This document shows positions 13,358 through 25,384 of a stretch of 64,000 nt of DNA, piece after piece. Location of the stretch: positions 39,948,501-40,012,500 of the forward strand of contig NC_133163.1 in assembly GCF_040802235.1 (NCBI RefSeq), in the 5' to 3' direction. The stretch comes from Manis javanica (lineage: Eukaryota; Chordata; Mammalia; Pholidota; Manidae). Numbering within the stretch: the first letter of the stretch is position 1; each line of letters begins with the position of its first letter. The translations under genes and the position numbers were made by a program. The notes beneath the pieces are model-generated. The model saw only the letters and a list, made by a program, of their open reading frames with translations. It was not told the origin of the DNA and did no database searches.

Positions 13358-15160
13358 GAGAGGGCATCTCTCATATTAATTGATCAAATGGTTGTTAACA
13401 ACAATAAAATTCTGTATAGGAGAGTCAATGCTCAATGAACAATCATTAATCCACCCCAAGCCTAATTTTCGTCAGTCTCCAATCTTCTGAAGCATAACGA
13501 ACAAGTTCTTACATGGAGAACAAATTCTTACATAGTGAATAAGTTACATGGTGAACAGTACAAGGGCAGTCATCACAGAAACTTTCGGTTTTGATCACGC
13601 ATTATGAACTATAAATAATCAGTTCAAATATGAATATTTGTTTCATTTTTATAGTTGATTTATATGTGGATACCACATTTCTCTCTTTATTATTATTATT
13701 TTTAATAAAATGTTGAAGTGGTAGGTAGATGCAAGATAAAGGTAGAAAACATAGTTTAGTGTTGTAAAAGAGCAAATGTAGATGATCAGGTGTGTGCCTG
13801 TAGAATATGTGTTAATCCAAGCTAGACAAGGGCAATAAAACATCAACGGATACAGAAGATTTCTCTCAGAACAGGGGGGTGAGGTTCTAAGCTTCACCTC
13901 TGTTGATCCCCAATTTCTCACCTGATGGCCCCCCTGCGACTGTGCCTGTCTTAGGTTGTTCCTCCCTTGAGGAATCTTACCCATCTCTGGCTAACCAGTC
14001 ATCTTCCGGGACCATACAGGGAAATGTAAAATTGGTAAGTGAGAGAGAAGCCATATTGTTTGAAAAGGTTAGCTTTTTACTTCTTTGCATATTTATGCCC
14101 TGTGGCTTCTATGCCCAGTATTTGTCTTGAGGTATTTTTACCACTTGGAGGAATTATGATACTCGGTAAATTCGATATGAGGCACGAATTCTATTTAAGG
14201 GTTGTAATTAGGAAGGAAGAAGAAAAGCTATAGAAGTAGCAGGTGGAAGAAAACATGGGAAGTTTGTTTATTTCTTTGACATATCTTCTTGTAGAGTAAC
14301 TTCAGCATGTATAGGTTTTAAACTACTAATTAAATTGTGCACACACATTAACATAATAGGAGTACAGTTACATAACCAAAGCAGACCTATAATTACCAGC
14401 CATCTCCAGTGAAACCAAGAAAACCAGTTAGGCACCTTAGGCATTTGTGAAAACTTATCTATGATATGGTGGATATTGTCCAACTGAACTTGAACAGTCT
14501 GAGAGAAATCAGACAAATTAAAACAACCCATTCCTGGGGACTGTTCACATCCCATATGTTCTTTTAATAGTAGATAGTCTGTAGTTGTAAGATTTTGGAG
14601 CACTACAACTTGTACTTCTCCTAATTCTTGGTTGAGTTCCAACAGTATAGATCCAGTCAAATTTGTTGTTTTACTGTATGCACAGGCCAGCTTAGATATC
14701 TCCTTCTTCATTCCCATGGCAAGTCCAGGAACCGGTGGGATGAATGCAGCTACAGCTGTAGTAGCTCCTGGATCTTTGTTGAGGTTTTTTGATGATCATC
14801 TTCTGGTATGAGTCTTCCAGAGAGTGCTGATGTTGGAAGTTCTTCTTCATATCGTATCTTAGTTCATTTTCTGGGTAGCCAAATTAGGCTTTGATCCTCT
14901 GTATAAACACAAACAGACTTTTTGCCTACACTTTGATATGCCCTTTATACCATTGTGTAGAACTCATTGGAGGTCACCACACAGGAACTGCTTTTTTTTT
15001 TTTCCTTAAGAGAAAGGAATATTATCAGAAAAATGTACCTCCATAGCCGATCATCTGACACCCTTTAAGTGATCAAAATTAAGGATAAAGCATGCATTAA
15101 TTGTTGATTTACAGTTAGTTTTATCCTATCAGGGAGTAATCCCCCTTTTCTTTCTTCCTT
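13358..15160 (-). mobile_element. Retroviral env-derived segment, copy 1
   Basis: About 1.8 kb that shares its 3' 1.45 kb with the copy at 45126-46584. I counted about nine differences in the first 160 aligned bases. On the - strand it contains a degraded transmembrane-subunit frame (14268-14765) followed by about 0.9 kb of non-coding 3' sequence ending ...atgccctctc before an A tract. No LTR is recognised on either side, so it is not a normal provirus. The poly(A) signal position 13381-13376 reads AATTAA. Confidence 0.65.
14268..14765 (-). pseudogene. Endogenous retroviral env transmembrane-subunit remnant
   Basis: The - strand frame of 149 codons from the ATG at 14717 stays open further upstream (to about 14765), through a short alanine/proline-rich hydrophobic stretch that looks like a fusion peptide. 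After it come a helical segment with heptad-like leucines, a cysteine loop of C-x7-C type, a potential FNLS glycosylation site, a tryptophan-rich stretch (WFSWFHWRW) and a hydrophobic membrane span. That order is the layout of retroviral TM subunits; the single-pair cysteine loop suggests a class II (beta/lenti-like) env. The surface subunit and any signal peptide are absent. It is an inert fragment inside a retroposon. Confidence 0.6.
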
Positions 15161-15170
15161 TTTTTTTTTG

Positions 15171-15918
15171 TTATCATTAATCTACACTTACATGATGAAT
15201 ATTATGTTTACTAGGCTCTCCCCTATACCAGGTACCCCCTATAAACCCCTTTACAGTCACTGTCCATCAGCATAGCAAAATGTTGTAGAATCACTACTTG
15301 TCTTCTCCGTGTTGTACAGCCCTCCCCTTTCTCCCACCCCCCATGCATGTTAATCTTAATACCCCCCTTCTTCTTTCCCCCCCTTATCCCTCCCTACCCA
15401 CCCATCCTCCCCAGTCCCTTTCCCTTTGGTACCTGTTAGTCCATTCTTGGGTTCTGTGATTCTGCTACTGTTTTGTTCCTTCAGTTTTTCCTTTGTTCTT
15501 ACACTCCATAGATGAGTGAAATCATTTGTTATTTCTCTTTCTCCGCTTGGCTTATTTCACTGAGCATAATACCCTCCAGCTCCATCCATGTTGCTGCAAA
15601 TGGTAGGATTTGCCCTCTTCTTATGGCTGAGTAGTATTCCATTGTGTATATGTACCACATCTTCTTTATCCATTCATCTATCGATGGACATTTAGGTTGC
15701 TTCCAATTCTTGGCTATTGTAAATAGTGCTGCGATAAACATAGGGTGCATCTGTCTTTCTCAAACTTGATTGCTGCATTCTTAGGGTAAATTCCTAGGAG
15801 TGGAATTCCTGGGTCCAATGGTAAGTCTGTTTTGAGCATTTTGATGAACCTCCATACTGCTTTCCACAATGGTTGAACTAATTTACATTCCCACCAGCAG
15901 TGTAGGAGGGTTCCTCTT
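15171..15918 (-). mobile_element. 5'-truncated L1 part of the composite element
   Basis: Antisense L1 3' UTR (taatctacacttacatgatg, about 15180) followed by the ORF2 C-terminal region at about 15530-15750. There the - strand encodes the familiar WKQPKCPSIDEWIKKMWYIY type ending. It is truncated in ORF2 at 15918, next to the TSD. It is the same L1 family as the full-length copy in PCNX4. Confidence 0.8.
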
Positions 15919-15933
15919 CATCTATTCTTTTTT

Positions 15934-16679
15934 AAGGCAGAACTATTCTCTTCCTCTCCTAGCTCATAAAAATGAAATGTCTGCTCTTTGGAAGTATTGG
16001 GAAGGGAGTTTCTATCCTTTCCCTCTGCTATATTCTTCTCCAAGGGAAGAGGAAAGACTCATCCAATTGGAGGGAAGCATATGTAGTAGAACCCCGTGAG
16101 TTCACATGGAGCTTTTGTACACGTGAGACAAACCCTCCCTCCTCCCCAGGGGGACACAGCCTTCCAATCACAGGGCTTGACGAACAGCTGGTATCTCAAT
16201 GCAATAAATACAGACTCAAACCAGCATGCCCAGTTTAGCTAATGGAGTGTGGGCAGGACATCAGCTCCTACCTGCCCCTCTGCCAGCACCCTGTACAGGG
16301 AACAACTTGCACTAATGTATGCATTCTCATTTTTAGAACTGCCAGGTCTGCAACAAGCGTGCATTGTCCTCTGCCCTTGATTCTGTGGGTAAGCACATCA
16401 GGGTCAAAGCCAAAGGGTGGGCTTTCAGAGGCAGGCCTGTCTCTACTCTGTGCGTGGTAGGTATGAGGTAGGTGGCCATTTCCTTTGTGGCAAGGTAGCT
16501 GCTCAGCAACTCTTGCCTGACTTCCAAGGTCTTGAAATTAAAACCTGTGGGAAGGAATGGGAAGCCTGATCCTGGCTTTAGATCCATCTGGCATTTTCCA
16601 TCTATCTCCTAACCCTATTTCTCCATGGGGCAACAGGTGAGATTAGCATTTCAGAAACTCCAACAAGATATTCATTAAT
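15934..16679. other. Intergenic, nothing recognised
   Basis: Unique-looking sequence between the composite insertion and an L2 remnant. Short frames on both strands (about 60-90 codons) have no recognisable product. Confidence 0.4.
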
Positions 16680-17110
16680 CCATGCATCCATTTATTAATT
16701 TATTTCACAAATGTTTTTCAGCATCTCTGTGTGGCAGGTACAATGCTAGGAAACTTTGGGGATAAAACTTTGAATAAGACATAATCTCCACCACAAATGT
16801 ACCCAAAGCCCACTGGGGAAGAGAAACAAGTCATAACAAAATGGTGTAACTAGTTCTCTAATAGACACAGATATGAGGTACTTAGGAAACATGGGATCAA
16901 GTTAAGAATTTAACAGCCTGAGAGGGGCAGAGAAATCCAGGCTCTTCCCAGGAGAGGTGACATCTGCACTGAGGCTTGAAGGTGGAGAAGGAGTTCTGCA
17001 AGCACATGTGGAAGTGAGCAGGGGAATGGAATCTGTGGTGATGTTCAGGCTTGTGGTTTGGACAACTGGGTGAATAATGGTGACAGTAATTAGGAAAAAG
17101 GATGTAGAAG
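16680..17110 (-). repeat. L2 LINE 3' remnant
   Basis: The + strand reads the complement of the L2 3' region: attaatttatttcacaaatg, ggcaggtacaatgctagg, then gaggtgacatctgcactgag and gaaggtggagaagg. Ancient and non-coding. Confidence 0.7.
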
Positions 17111-17214
17111 AGTTGTAGACATTTGCTTGCAGGTGATGGCTACCTCCACGTCACCTGGAGTTGTCTAGTAACTGGGCAGATATAGGAGTTTGGAGGGAAG
17201 AGAAAAACATATTT

Positions 17215-17405
17215 TTACCGCAAACCTAATATATGCCAGATCTGTGTTAAGTGACTTACATGCTTTCTTTCATTTCATTTTCCTCAGACTTTGTGAGTTA
17301 CATATTATTATCTCCACCTTACAGGTAAGAATAGAGAGCTCTTTCTTAAAGCCACACACTGGAAGAACTAGAACTGGAATCCAGGTTGTTTTATACCAAA
17401 ATCAT
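17215..17405 (-). repeat. MIR SINE remnant
   Basis: Antisense MIR core (tatctccaccttacaggtaa, then gaactagaactggaatccag). Moderately diverged. Confidence 0.55.
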
Positions 17406-17984
17406 CACCCCAAGAAACTGAGACAGCTTCTTGGGGAGATGGTGCAGGTCGAGTTGGAGTCTGGTTTGAGTTTTTAACCCAGAAATGATGACTCATTCTG
17501 CATTTGCATTTGCTTTAATAAGCTTGCATCCTGTGTTCTTGTCATGGTGATCTATGGCAGACAGTTTAATTTGTATTCGGATTTTTTTCTTTGTAAAAGC
17601 TACTCATGTAGTAGTATCTTTTAATTATGTTTATTTTTTATCTTATGAGTCAAAATTCGGGCTAGAGTTCAGTGGGTTTTAATGCTTATTACTGTGTCGG
17701 TTACTACAGTTTGCTGGCTGACTCCTGATCCACCACAGTTTCATCTGCTTTGATAGACGTGTAACATTTTCACAGGAGAACCAATCATTAGAGGTGACCA
17801 AACTCACAGCTTTAATTTTGTCTCAAGAAGATAAAGAGCTTATTCCATGAGTTTGAATTAGCATACACATTCTGAGAACTGCAGCTGGTGATGTCACAAA
17901 GAAAGCATTTGTTTGAGTTTATTTTTGAGGTTGCCAATATAGGAAGCCAGTCCCCATTTATTTTGATGAGAACTCACTCTGATA

Positions 17985-18062
17985 TATGTCTCTCTTTTTA
18001 TCTCTGTCTCTCTCTCTCTCATCTCTATCTCTATCTTTCTCTCTGGCTCTTCCTTTCTCTTT
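17985..18062. repeat. (TC)n-rich simple repeat
   Basis: An imperfect TCTC/TCTA microsatellite. The open frames spanning it on both strands are repeat translations (runs of S/L or R/E) and are not genes. Confidence 0.85.
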
Positions 18063-18539
18063 GTTTTTAACACATAGGGATTCATTTTTTAAACTTATAA
18101 TTTTCCAAACTAGAAAACGAAATCTTATTTTTGAGGAACATTTTATCTGGTATAGTATTATATCCAGACAGCTCGGATGTCCTGGTTTCCATGCTTCTTT
18201 CATTGAATTTAAGAAAAAATAATAAAAAATTCTATTTAAATCACCTTGGACACTATTGAGTAGTAACACAGATCATCCAGTAGAGAGCAGTGCTGACTTA
18301 TTGATGGATGCCTTGACTAGAAAATGAAAATTTTTAGTTTGTAATAAAAACCTTAAAAAAAAATTTTTTTTTAAAGAAAGCCTTTGACAGACAATAGGTA
18401 GTTTTACCCTGGATGCTTTGAATTCAATAAAAGCGCCTTTGCTACAAAGGAGAAGCAGCATGGTCCTCAGCTTTGCTGCCTGAACATCTAAGTTTCTGTG
18501 CTGCCTCAGCCCAGATACTAATAAAAAGGTACGTTTCTC

Positions 18540-18880
18540 ACGGCCAGCCTCGACTGAGTGGTGTAGACACCACGTCACACTCTCCCAGTCCCATTCCCGT
18601 CAGCGCCCCTCAGAGACTTTGGCTGGGGCTTGTGCTGGGAAGATGGTTCCTGTTACCGGTGGTGCCCACTGTCCCCACTTGGGCCTCAGCCTGGTGTGCA
18701 GCCCCTGCGGAGCAAAGGGTTGGACCTGGTTGGTTTACACAAGCCTTTGTGAGTCCGAGGGCCGAGTCTAGGACCGAAGGCGGGGGCGGGGGGAGATGCT
18801 TTCCTTCCTCCTTCAGGAAGCCAGTGACCGTCCTGTCTCCTGCAGACTAGAAACCCTGGAGATGGAAGCCTTGGCACTAA
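18540..18880. other. GC-rich patch in intergenic DNA
   Basis: Clearly richer in G+C and CpG than the surrounding AT-rich sequence, with gggcggggggag at about 18784. There is no exon structure I can tie to a gene. It could be a distal regulatory element or an unannotated RNA promoter; this is speculative. Confidence 0.35.
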
Positions 18881-19109
18881 CATTATTGTGACTGCGATGT
18901 GGGCGGGAGCAGCGAAGCTTCACAAGTGATTCTGCAGGAATCATACTGGACACGTGGGACCAGGGGCAAAAGACCAGGGTGGGAGGTGCTGTGGCTGTTG
19001 CTGATACTCCGCTTTGTGGGTCCGCAGGAGCCTCCTCTTCGGGAACATCCCACTGAAGATGGGAGACATCTGCGTTTCGTTTTCTTTTTCTTTTTTGATG
19101 AGTACTTCA

Positions 19110-21888
19110 TCACCTTTATATTGTGATGTAATTGACACATAATATTATATTAGTTTTGGGTGTACAACATAATGGTTCAATAATGTATACGTTGCAAAAT
19201 GATCAGCACAAGAAGTTTAGTTAACATCCATCACTACACAGTTGTAAATTTTTTATCTTGTGATGAGAACTTTTAAGATCTACTCTCATAGCAACTTTCA
19301 CATACAAATACAGTACTATTAACTATACGTGACTTATTCTTTTATAATTGGAAGTTTATGCCTTTTGATTACTTCCACCCATTTTGCCCCCACATTCACC
19401 CCCTTCCTCTGGCAACCACCCATCTGTTCTCTGCATTGATGAATTTGGTTTGTTGGGTTTTTCAGTTTGTTTTTTGATTTCACATTTAAGTGAGATCAGA
19501 TGGTATTCATCTTTTCAGTCTGATTTATTTCACTTAGCATAATGCCCTCAAGGTCCACTCATGTCACAGATAGCAAGATTTCCTTCTTTGCTATGGGTGA
19601 ATAATATTACATTGCATATATGTACCACATTTCCTTAATTCAGTTATCCTTCCATGGGTAGTAGGTTGCTTCCTGTCTTGGCATTGTAATCAATGCTACA
19701 AAGAACCTGGGCGTGCATCTATCTTTACAAGTTAGTGTTTTGTTTCTTTTGGGTAAATACTCAGAAGTAGATTTGCTAGACCATATGGTGGTTTTATTTA
19801 ACCTTTTGAGGACCCTCTATATCTGTCTCCCACAGCGACTGCACCAGTTACATTCCCACCACCAGTGCACCAGGGACCCTTTTTCTCCACATCCTTGCCA
19901 ACACTTGTTATTTCTTGTCTTTTTGAAAATAGCCATTCTAACAGGTGTGAAGTCATAGTTCACCATGGCTTTGATTTGTATTTCCTTGATGATTAGTGAT
20001 GTTTCCCACCTTTTTATGTACCTGTTGGCCATCTGTATGTTCTGTTTGGGAAAATGTCTATTCAGAGCCTCTGTCCGTTTTTTAATTGTATTGTTTGGTT
20101 TTCTTTTTGCTATTATGTTGTGTGAGTTTTGTATACATTTTGGATATAACCCCTTATCAGATAATATGACTGCAAATATTTATACCATTTGGTAGGTGGA
20201 CTTCTCGTTTTGTTGCTGCACAGAAGCTTTTTAGTTTGCTGTGTCTCACTTGTTTATTTTGCTTTTGTTGCCTTTGCTTTTGTTGTCAAATCCAAAAAAT
20301 TATCACAAGACCAATGTCATGGAGCTTCCCACCTATGTTTCTTCTAGGAATTTTAGGGTTTCAAGTCTAACATTCAAGTCTTGAACCCATTTTGAGTTAA
20401 TTTTTGTGTATGGTATAAGATAGGGGCCCAATTTCACTCTTTTGCATGTGGCTGTCCAGTTTTTCCAACACCATTTATTGATGAGACTGTCCTTTCCCCA
20501 TTGTATATTCGTGGCTCCTGTGTCATAAATTAATTGGCCATAATTGAGCATGAATTTATTTTTGGGCTCTCTATTCTGTTCTATTGATCTATGTGCCTGT
20601 TTTTATGCCAACACTATACTGTTTTGATTACTATGGATTTGCAACATAGTTTGAAACCAGCTTTGTTCTTTCTCAAATTGATTTGGCTATTTGGGGTCTT
20701 TCTTTGGTTCCACACAAATTTTAGGATTGCTTGTTCCATTTCTGCGAAAAAATGTTATCAGGATTTTGATAGAGGACTTCTACTAAAAATTTATAAAAGA
20801 ATTAACACCAATCCTCAAACTCTTCCCCAAAAATGAAAGGCTGGGAAAACTTCCTAACTCATTTTGTAGGTCCAGTATCACCATGACCAAAAGCCAGAGA
20901 AAGACATCATAAGAAAAGAAATCATAGCCCAATATCCTTTGTGAATAGCAATGCAAAAATCCTCAACAATATACTAGCAAACCAAATCCAACAGCATAGT
21001 ATGAGGATTGTACACCACCATCAAGCCTTATTTATCCCAGTAATGCAAGGGTGATTCAACATAAGAAAAACCAATCAATGTAATACACTGTATTAATAAA
21101 ATGAAGGGAGAAAAAAACACATGATCATCTCAATTGATACAGAAAAAGCATTTGACCAATTCAACACCATTTCATGATAAAAACACCCAGAAAACTAGAA
21201 TTATAAAGACACTTCCTCAACATGATAGAGGGCATTTTTGAAAACCCACAGCTAACATCATACTCAATGTTGAAATACTGAAAACTTGCTCTAAGATCAT
21301 GAGCAAGACAAGAAAGCCCGCTTTCACCACTGCTATTCAACTTTGTACTGTAATTGCTAGCCAGAGAAATTAAACAAGAAAAGGAAATAGAAGTCATCCA
21401 AATTGGAAAATAAGTGAAACCTTTCTATTCACAGATGATATGATCCTGTATGTCTAGAAAAATCCTGAGAATCCACAAAAAGACTATTAGTGCTAAGTAA
21501 GTCTGCAAGGTTGCAGGATACAAGATAAATATTAAAAAATCAGTTGTGTTTCTATACACCAGAAATGAATACAAAAAAGGAAATTAAGACGACGGTTCCA
21601 TTTATAATAGCATCAAGAATAAAACACCTAGGAATAAGTTTAACCAAGGAAGTAAAATATTTGTACACAGAAAACTACAAAACATTGCTGAAAGAAACTT
21701 AAAAAGATACAAACAAGTGGAAAGACATTCTATGTTTATAGACCAGAATACTTCGTATTTAATTGTTAAGATGGTAATACCCAAACTATCTCAAAGTCAA
21801 TGCATTCCTTATCAATATTCAAATGGCCTGTTTTGTAAAAATGGACAAGCCTGTCCTCAAATTTATATAGAAACACCCTCAATACGAT
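19110..21888 (-). mobile_element. 5'-inverted L1 (twin-priming product)
   Basis: From 19110 to about 20772 the sequence is an antisense L1 (3' end, 3' UTR, ORF2 3' part). At about 20773 the orientation flips, and 20775-21888 is sense-strand ORF2 reverse-transcriptase region (for example attaacaccaatcctcaaac at about 20801). The inner ends of the two halves cover nearly the same ORF2 point, as expected when the 5' part is inverted during insertion. All frames are broken. Confidence 0.75.
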
Positions 21889-21904
21889 CTCTTGTTTTTT
21901 TTCA

Positions 21905-22265
21905 TTTTTCAAGTCCCTTAGAGCATTTTTTAAATTAAGGTATCATTGATATGCACTCTTATGAAGGTTTCACAGGAAAAACAATGTGGGTATTAGATTC
22001 ACCCTTATTATCAAGTCCCCCCATACCCCATTGCAATCACTGTCCATCAGTGTAGTAAGATGTCACAGAGTCACTACCTGTCTTCTCTGAGCTACACTGT
22101 CTTTCCCTGACCCCACACACCATGTGCACCAATCATGATACCCCACAATCCCCTTCTCCTTCCCTCCCCACCTGCCCTCCCACACCCCTTCCCTTTGGTA
22201 ACCACTAGTCCCTTCTTGGAGTCCCTATGAGTCTGCTGCTGTTTTGTTCCATCAGTTTTGCTTTG
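21905..22265 (-). mobile_element. Short 5'-truncated L1 3' UTR
   Basis: Antisense L1 3' UTR subtype with cactcttatgaaggtttcac (about 21954) and ctttggtaaccactagtccc (about 22194). It is the same subtype as 34558-34831 and lies directly beside the inverted L1. Confidence 0.75.
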
Positions 22266-24404
22266 TTGTTATGTCTTGTTCTTGAGGGAGAATATCACCC
22301 TCACCTCTGACTTTCTCAGTCTGTTTCCACTCACAGAGTCTTTCTTCTTTCCCCCGAGATATTGCTGTTCTTGGAGGATCTGGATTTTTAAAGTTAGTTT
22401 TATATGTGCTTCTATTATGGAAGGTGACAATTTTCTTACGCAGAAAATTGCCTTCATCTTGGCTGATCTATCCTGAAGAGGCCTGAGCTCATACCATCAA
22501 AACTGACCATTACTAAAAGAAGGGAAAGTGGAACAGCATTCTATCACAACTGAAATTAAACTAAGGTTGCTGATTATAGAAAAGGCCTCAGTTGGGATTT
22601 TATTCAAAGTAATTTAATGACACTCAGAGAAGATTGATTTACTAAATTCTAATAATTCCATTCTACTATCAACCTTAGTTGAGAACTTCAAGGAGGTTTA
22701 ACTTTCAGGGAAATGAGTAGTTAATTCAACATAGGCTTATGGTTTGTTATGTTAATACTAAGCTAAGTACTGTAGACTCTTCAAAAGAAGCACCAACTTT
22801 GCTACTTTATCTCAAGGAGTTTAAAGTACCATGGGGACAATAATACATTAACCTTGAAAATAATTAGTGATATCAGGTTTCATTCCTATCAGAAGTAATT
22901 GTCAAAGGGGGTGAGACCAGGCTGGAGGCAATATTTGCTCCAGATAGCCAGGAAAAGCTTTCTAGAGGATGGGAGTGGGGAGAGACCATAGAGGTTTGCA
23001 ATGATACTGGGATGAGAGAAGGAAGAGCTGTTTGAGAAAATTTAATCGCTGTAAGAAACATTTTTCAAAACGTTTAAAAATGACAGAAAAGGAAAGCTTG
23101 GTAGGCAAGACTGGAAAATGAAACATTAAGGAGGGAAGCCACAGTCTCTCACTTTCATCACTGTTTTAATGTTATATCCAGCGTCTGCCAAGGGACAGAC
23201 TTTGACATCAGAGCAGACGAGATATTCTGGGACTTTGAGAAGATGCAAGTTCTGTTGCATCAACACCTAGAACTTTCTTCATTTGTCTATCCATTTTTTT
23301 CAGCTGTGACCTACTTTCTAAGCACTCTAACTGGGTCCCTATGAAGCTTGTGGATTGAAAACCCTCTTGCTTTTAAATATTTAAGAAAACTGCTGCACTG
23401 ATGCTTGTCTAACACATGCAGGTGTTCAGTAAGATGGAATTACACATTATGAAGTACATCCTGGTGGAAATTAATCAAGAAGAGTCTTAATATTTTGTGT
23501 AATTAGACTGTTGTGTTTTGATTACATTCTGTTTTTACTGTTGTTTACCTTAGGATATGAATCATGCCCTGGGTAGGGGAGGATCTGGCATCAAATTAGG
23601 ATATGGCTTGCCAAAACAGATATTTCAGCTGAGGGTATCTGTCAGAATCACCTTGTGAGGTGCTAAAATATTGCAGATGGTGGCAGTCTTTCTTCTCTGA
23701 TTTTGAAAGGACCCCGTCCTAACTGAGGGAACACTGCCTTGTCTTGTGGGCCACTCTCTTCAAAAGAAACGGAGATTTGAGGAGAGGGAGCAGACCATGC
23801 TCATTCCAAACAAGAATGAAAGTGGGGCTGAAGTGAGAGTGAGTCTTTCCTTGTCTCCTGGCAGTTAAGATTCTGTGTTCATAGAGGAAATAATGTAGCT
23901 TAAGTTTGAATCTGTTTTTTAAAAAATTATTGGAATTTTATATTTAGATGGTTAAAATTGTGTCAGCTCTTGAATGCACTGATCCAGGAGTGGCCAGGGC
24001 CCCACTGCTCTGCCTATCAGGCCCAGACTCCCTTCCTTCATTCATGTGCCTTTCATTTGCTTCAAGCACTTTGCTTCTAAGTTTTGAGATAAATTCTGTG
24101 CAGAATGGGAGGAGGCAATCCTGACATGCTACTGTGAAAAGAACTTGCTGAGTATCTTCACCACAGCAGCAGATTCTGGGACTGGGTTTTTCTCACTAGT
24201 GAATAGAATAAATAACGATTGTGCATGGCAAAGATACTAGCTATAATCACTGTTCCTCTGATGATAGCAATGGATTCTTTAAACATATAATTTAATTCTA
24301 AAATGAATTATGCCTCTATCAGGTAAAATGAAATTTCTACGTTAATTTATTTTCATTTTCCACTGCAAGAACGGTGAGGTGAGATGACTGTGTTTTATGG
24401 TTTG
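22266..24404. other. Intergenic, possible L2 remnant
   Basis: No gene recognised. About 22730-23030 weakly resembles antisense L2 (gctaagtactgtagactc, ctcaaggagtttaaagtacc). The rest holds nothing I can name. Confidence 0.4.
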
Positions 24405-24826
24405 TGTATTAGTCAGGCTTCTCCATAGAAACAGAACCAATGGGAGATACACACACATGCACACACAGATTTATTTTAAGGAATTGGCTCATGTGATTGT
24501 TGGGGGCCAGTAAATCTGAAATCTGTGTGGAGGCCAGAAGGCTGGAGACCTGTGAAAAGATGATGTTGCTGTTCCAGTTCAAAGGCAGTTTGGAGGCAGA
24601 ATACCCTTTTCTTTGGGGGACCTTGGGTATTTTTTTTATGGTTTCCAACTGATTAGATGAGACCCACCCACATTATGGAGGCTAATCTGCTTTATTAAGA
24701 TCTTCTGATTTTAAATGTTAGTCATATCTAAAAAAATACCTTCCTGGCAAAAACTATACTGGTGTTTGACCAAAAAGTGGGCACTATAGCCTAGCCAAAT
24801 CAACACATAAAGTTAACCAGCACAGT
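24405..24826 (+). mobile_element. Ancient LTR-like mammalian repeat
   Basis: Begins tgtattagtcaggcttctcc and ends aaagttaaccagcaca, a sequence I know as a very common mammalian interspersed repeat. It starts TG and ends CA as LTRs do. Between these lie gaattggctcatgtgatt and gatgagacccacccacatta. I do not recall its library name with certainty. Confidence 0.5.
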
Positions 24827-25384
24827 CTCTAAATTAATACATAGGTGTTTTTAATTATGTACATAAGTTTACAGAATACATACACTGTAATGAATGAGAA
24901 GCTCATCCTGGATCAAATCATCAGATTAAAAGACAAAGATTTATTTTTGAGGCTTAGATGTTCAGAGCTCAAGTAGACCTCTTAACCTCCAGGGTGGGAC
25001 AGGTTACCTGCTGTCCCTTCTTCCACTTCTGTACTTGCCATTTGCAGCTCTAATCCCCTTCCACGCTCCGCAAGCTGGAGTCTGTGACAGAGAACCCAAG
25101 TTCACACATCCACGATGTGGTCTGGCTTGGAAAACTAAATCCAACTCAACCCTTACATTTTACATAAGGGGAAACAGGCTCAGAGGAAACCCTGGGCTAG
25201 AGTTTGTCACTGTAGTGAGACTGAGCGTGGTGTTTTGGGTACCTTGTTTAATAAGTAACTTATCATAAGAAAAATAAAACCAATATTGAAAAGGTGACAA
25301 GCTAATGAGGGCATTTTCTCATTTAAGATTCCTTACATAGTCTTTGCGGGTACATAAAAGGGAAATAATTTACTAGTGTCTCCA
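24827..25384. other. Upstream flank of DHRS7
   Basis: Unique-looking sequence with, at most, a decayed antisense MIR at about 25090-25230. It leads into the CpG island. Confidence 0.4.

Larger units (their letters stand above)
13133..15918 (-). mobile_element. Composite L1-env-L1 retroposon insertion with TSD
   Basis: One 2.8-kb insertion flanked by the exact 15-bp duplication CATCTATTCTTTTTT (13118-13132 and 15919-15933). Read on the - strand it is: 5'-truncated L1 with ORF2 end and 3' UTR (15918 to about 15171), an A tract (about 15161-15170), a retroviral env-derived segment (about 15160-13358), an internal 11-A tract (13347-13357), about 200 bp of another L1 3' end (13346-13141) with AATAAA at 13160-13155, and a terminal A tail (13140-13133). 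This is the layout expected for an L1 transcript that read through into downstream sequence and was inserted in one event. Successive nested insertions are the alternative, but the outer TSD hugging both ends argues for one event. Confidence 0.7.

Noticed and set aside
13903-14233. + strand frames of 75 and 64 codons, repeated at 45689-46019
   Set aside because: They recur because the env-derived retroposon occurs twice; no coding signal on that strand.
17888-18269. Several overlapping 60-103 codon frames
   Set aside because: Translations of the (TC)n repeat.
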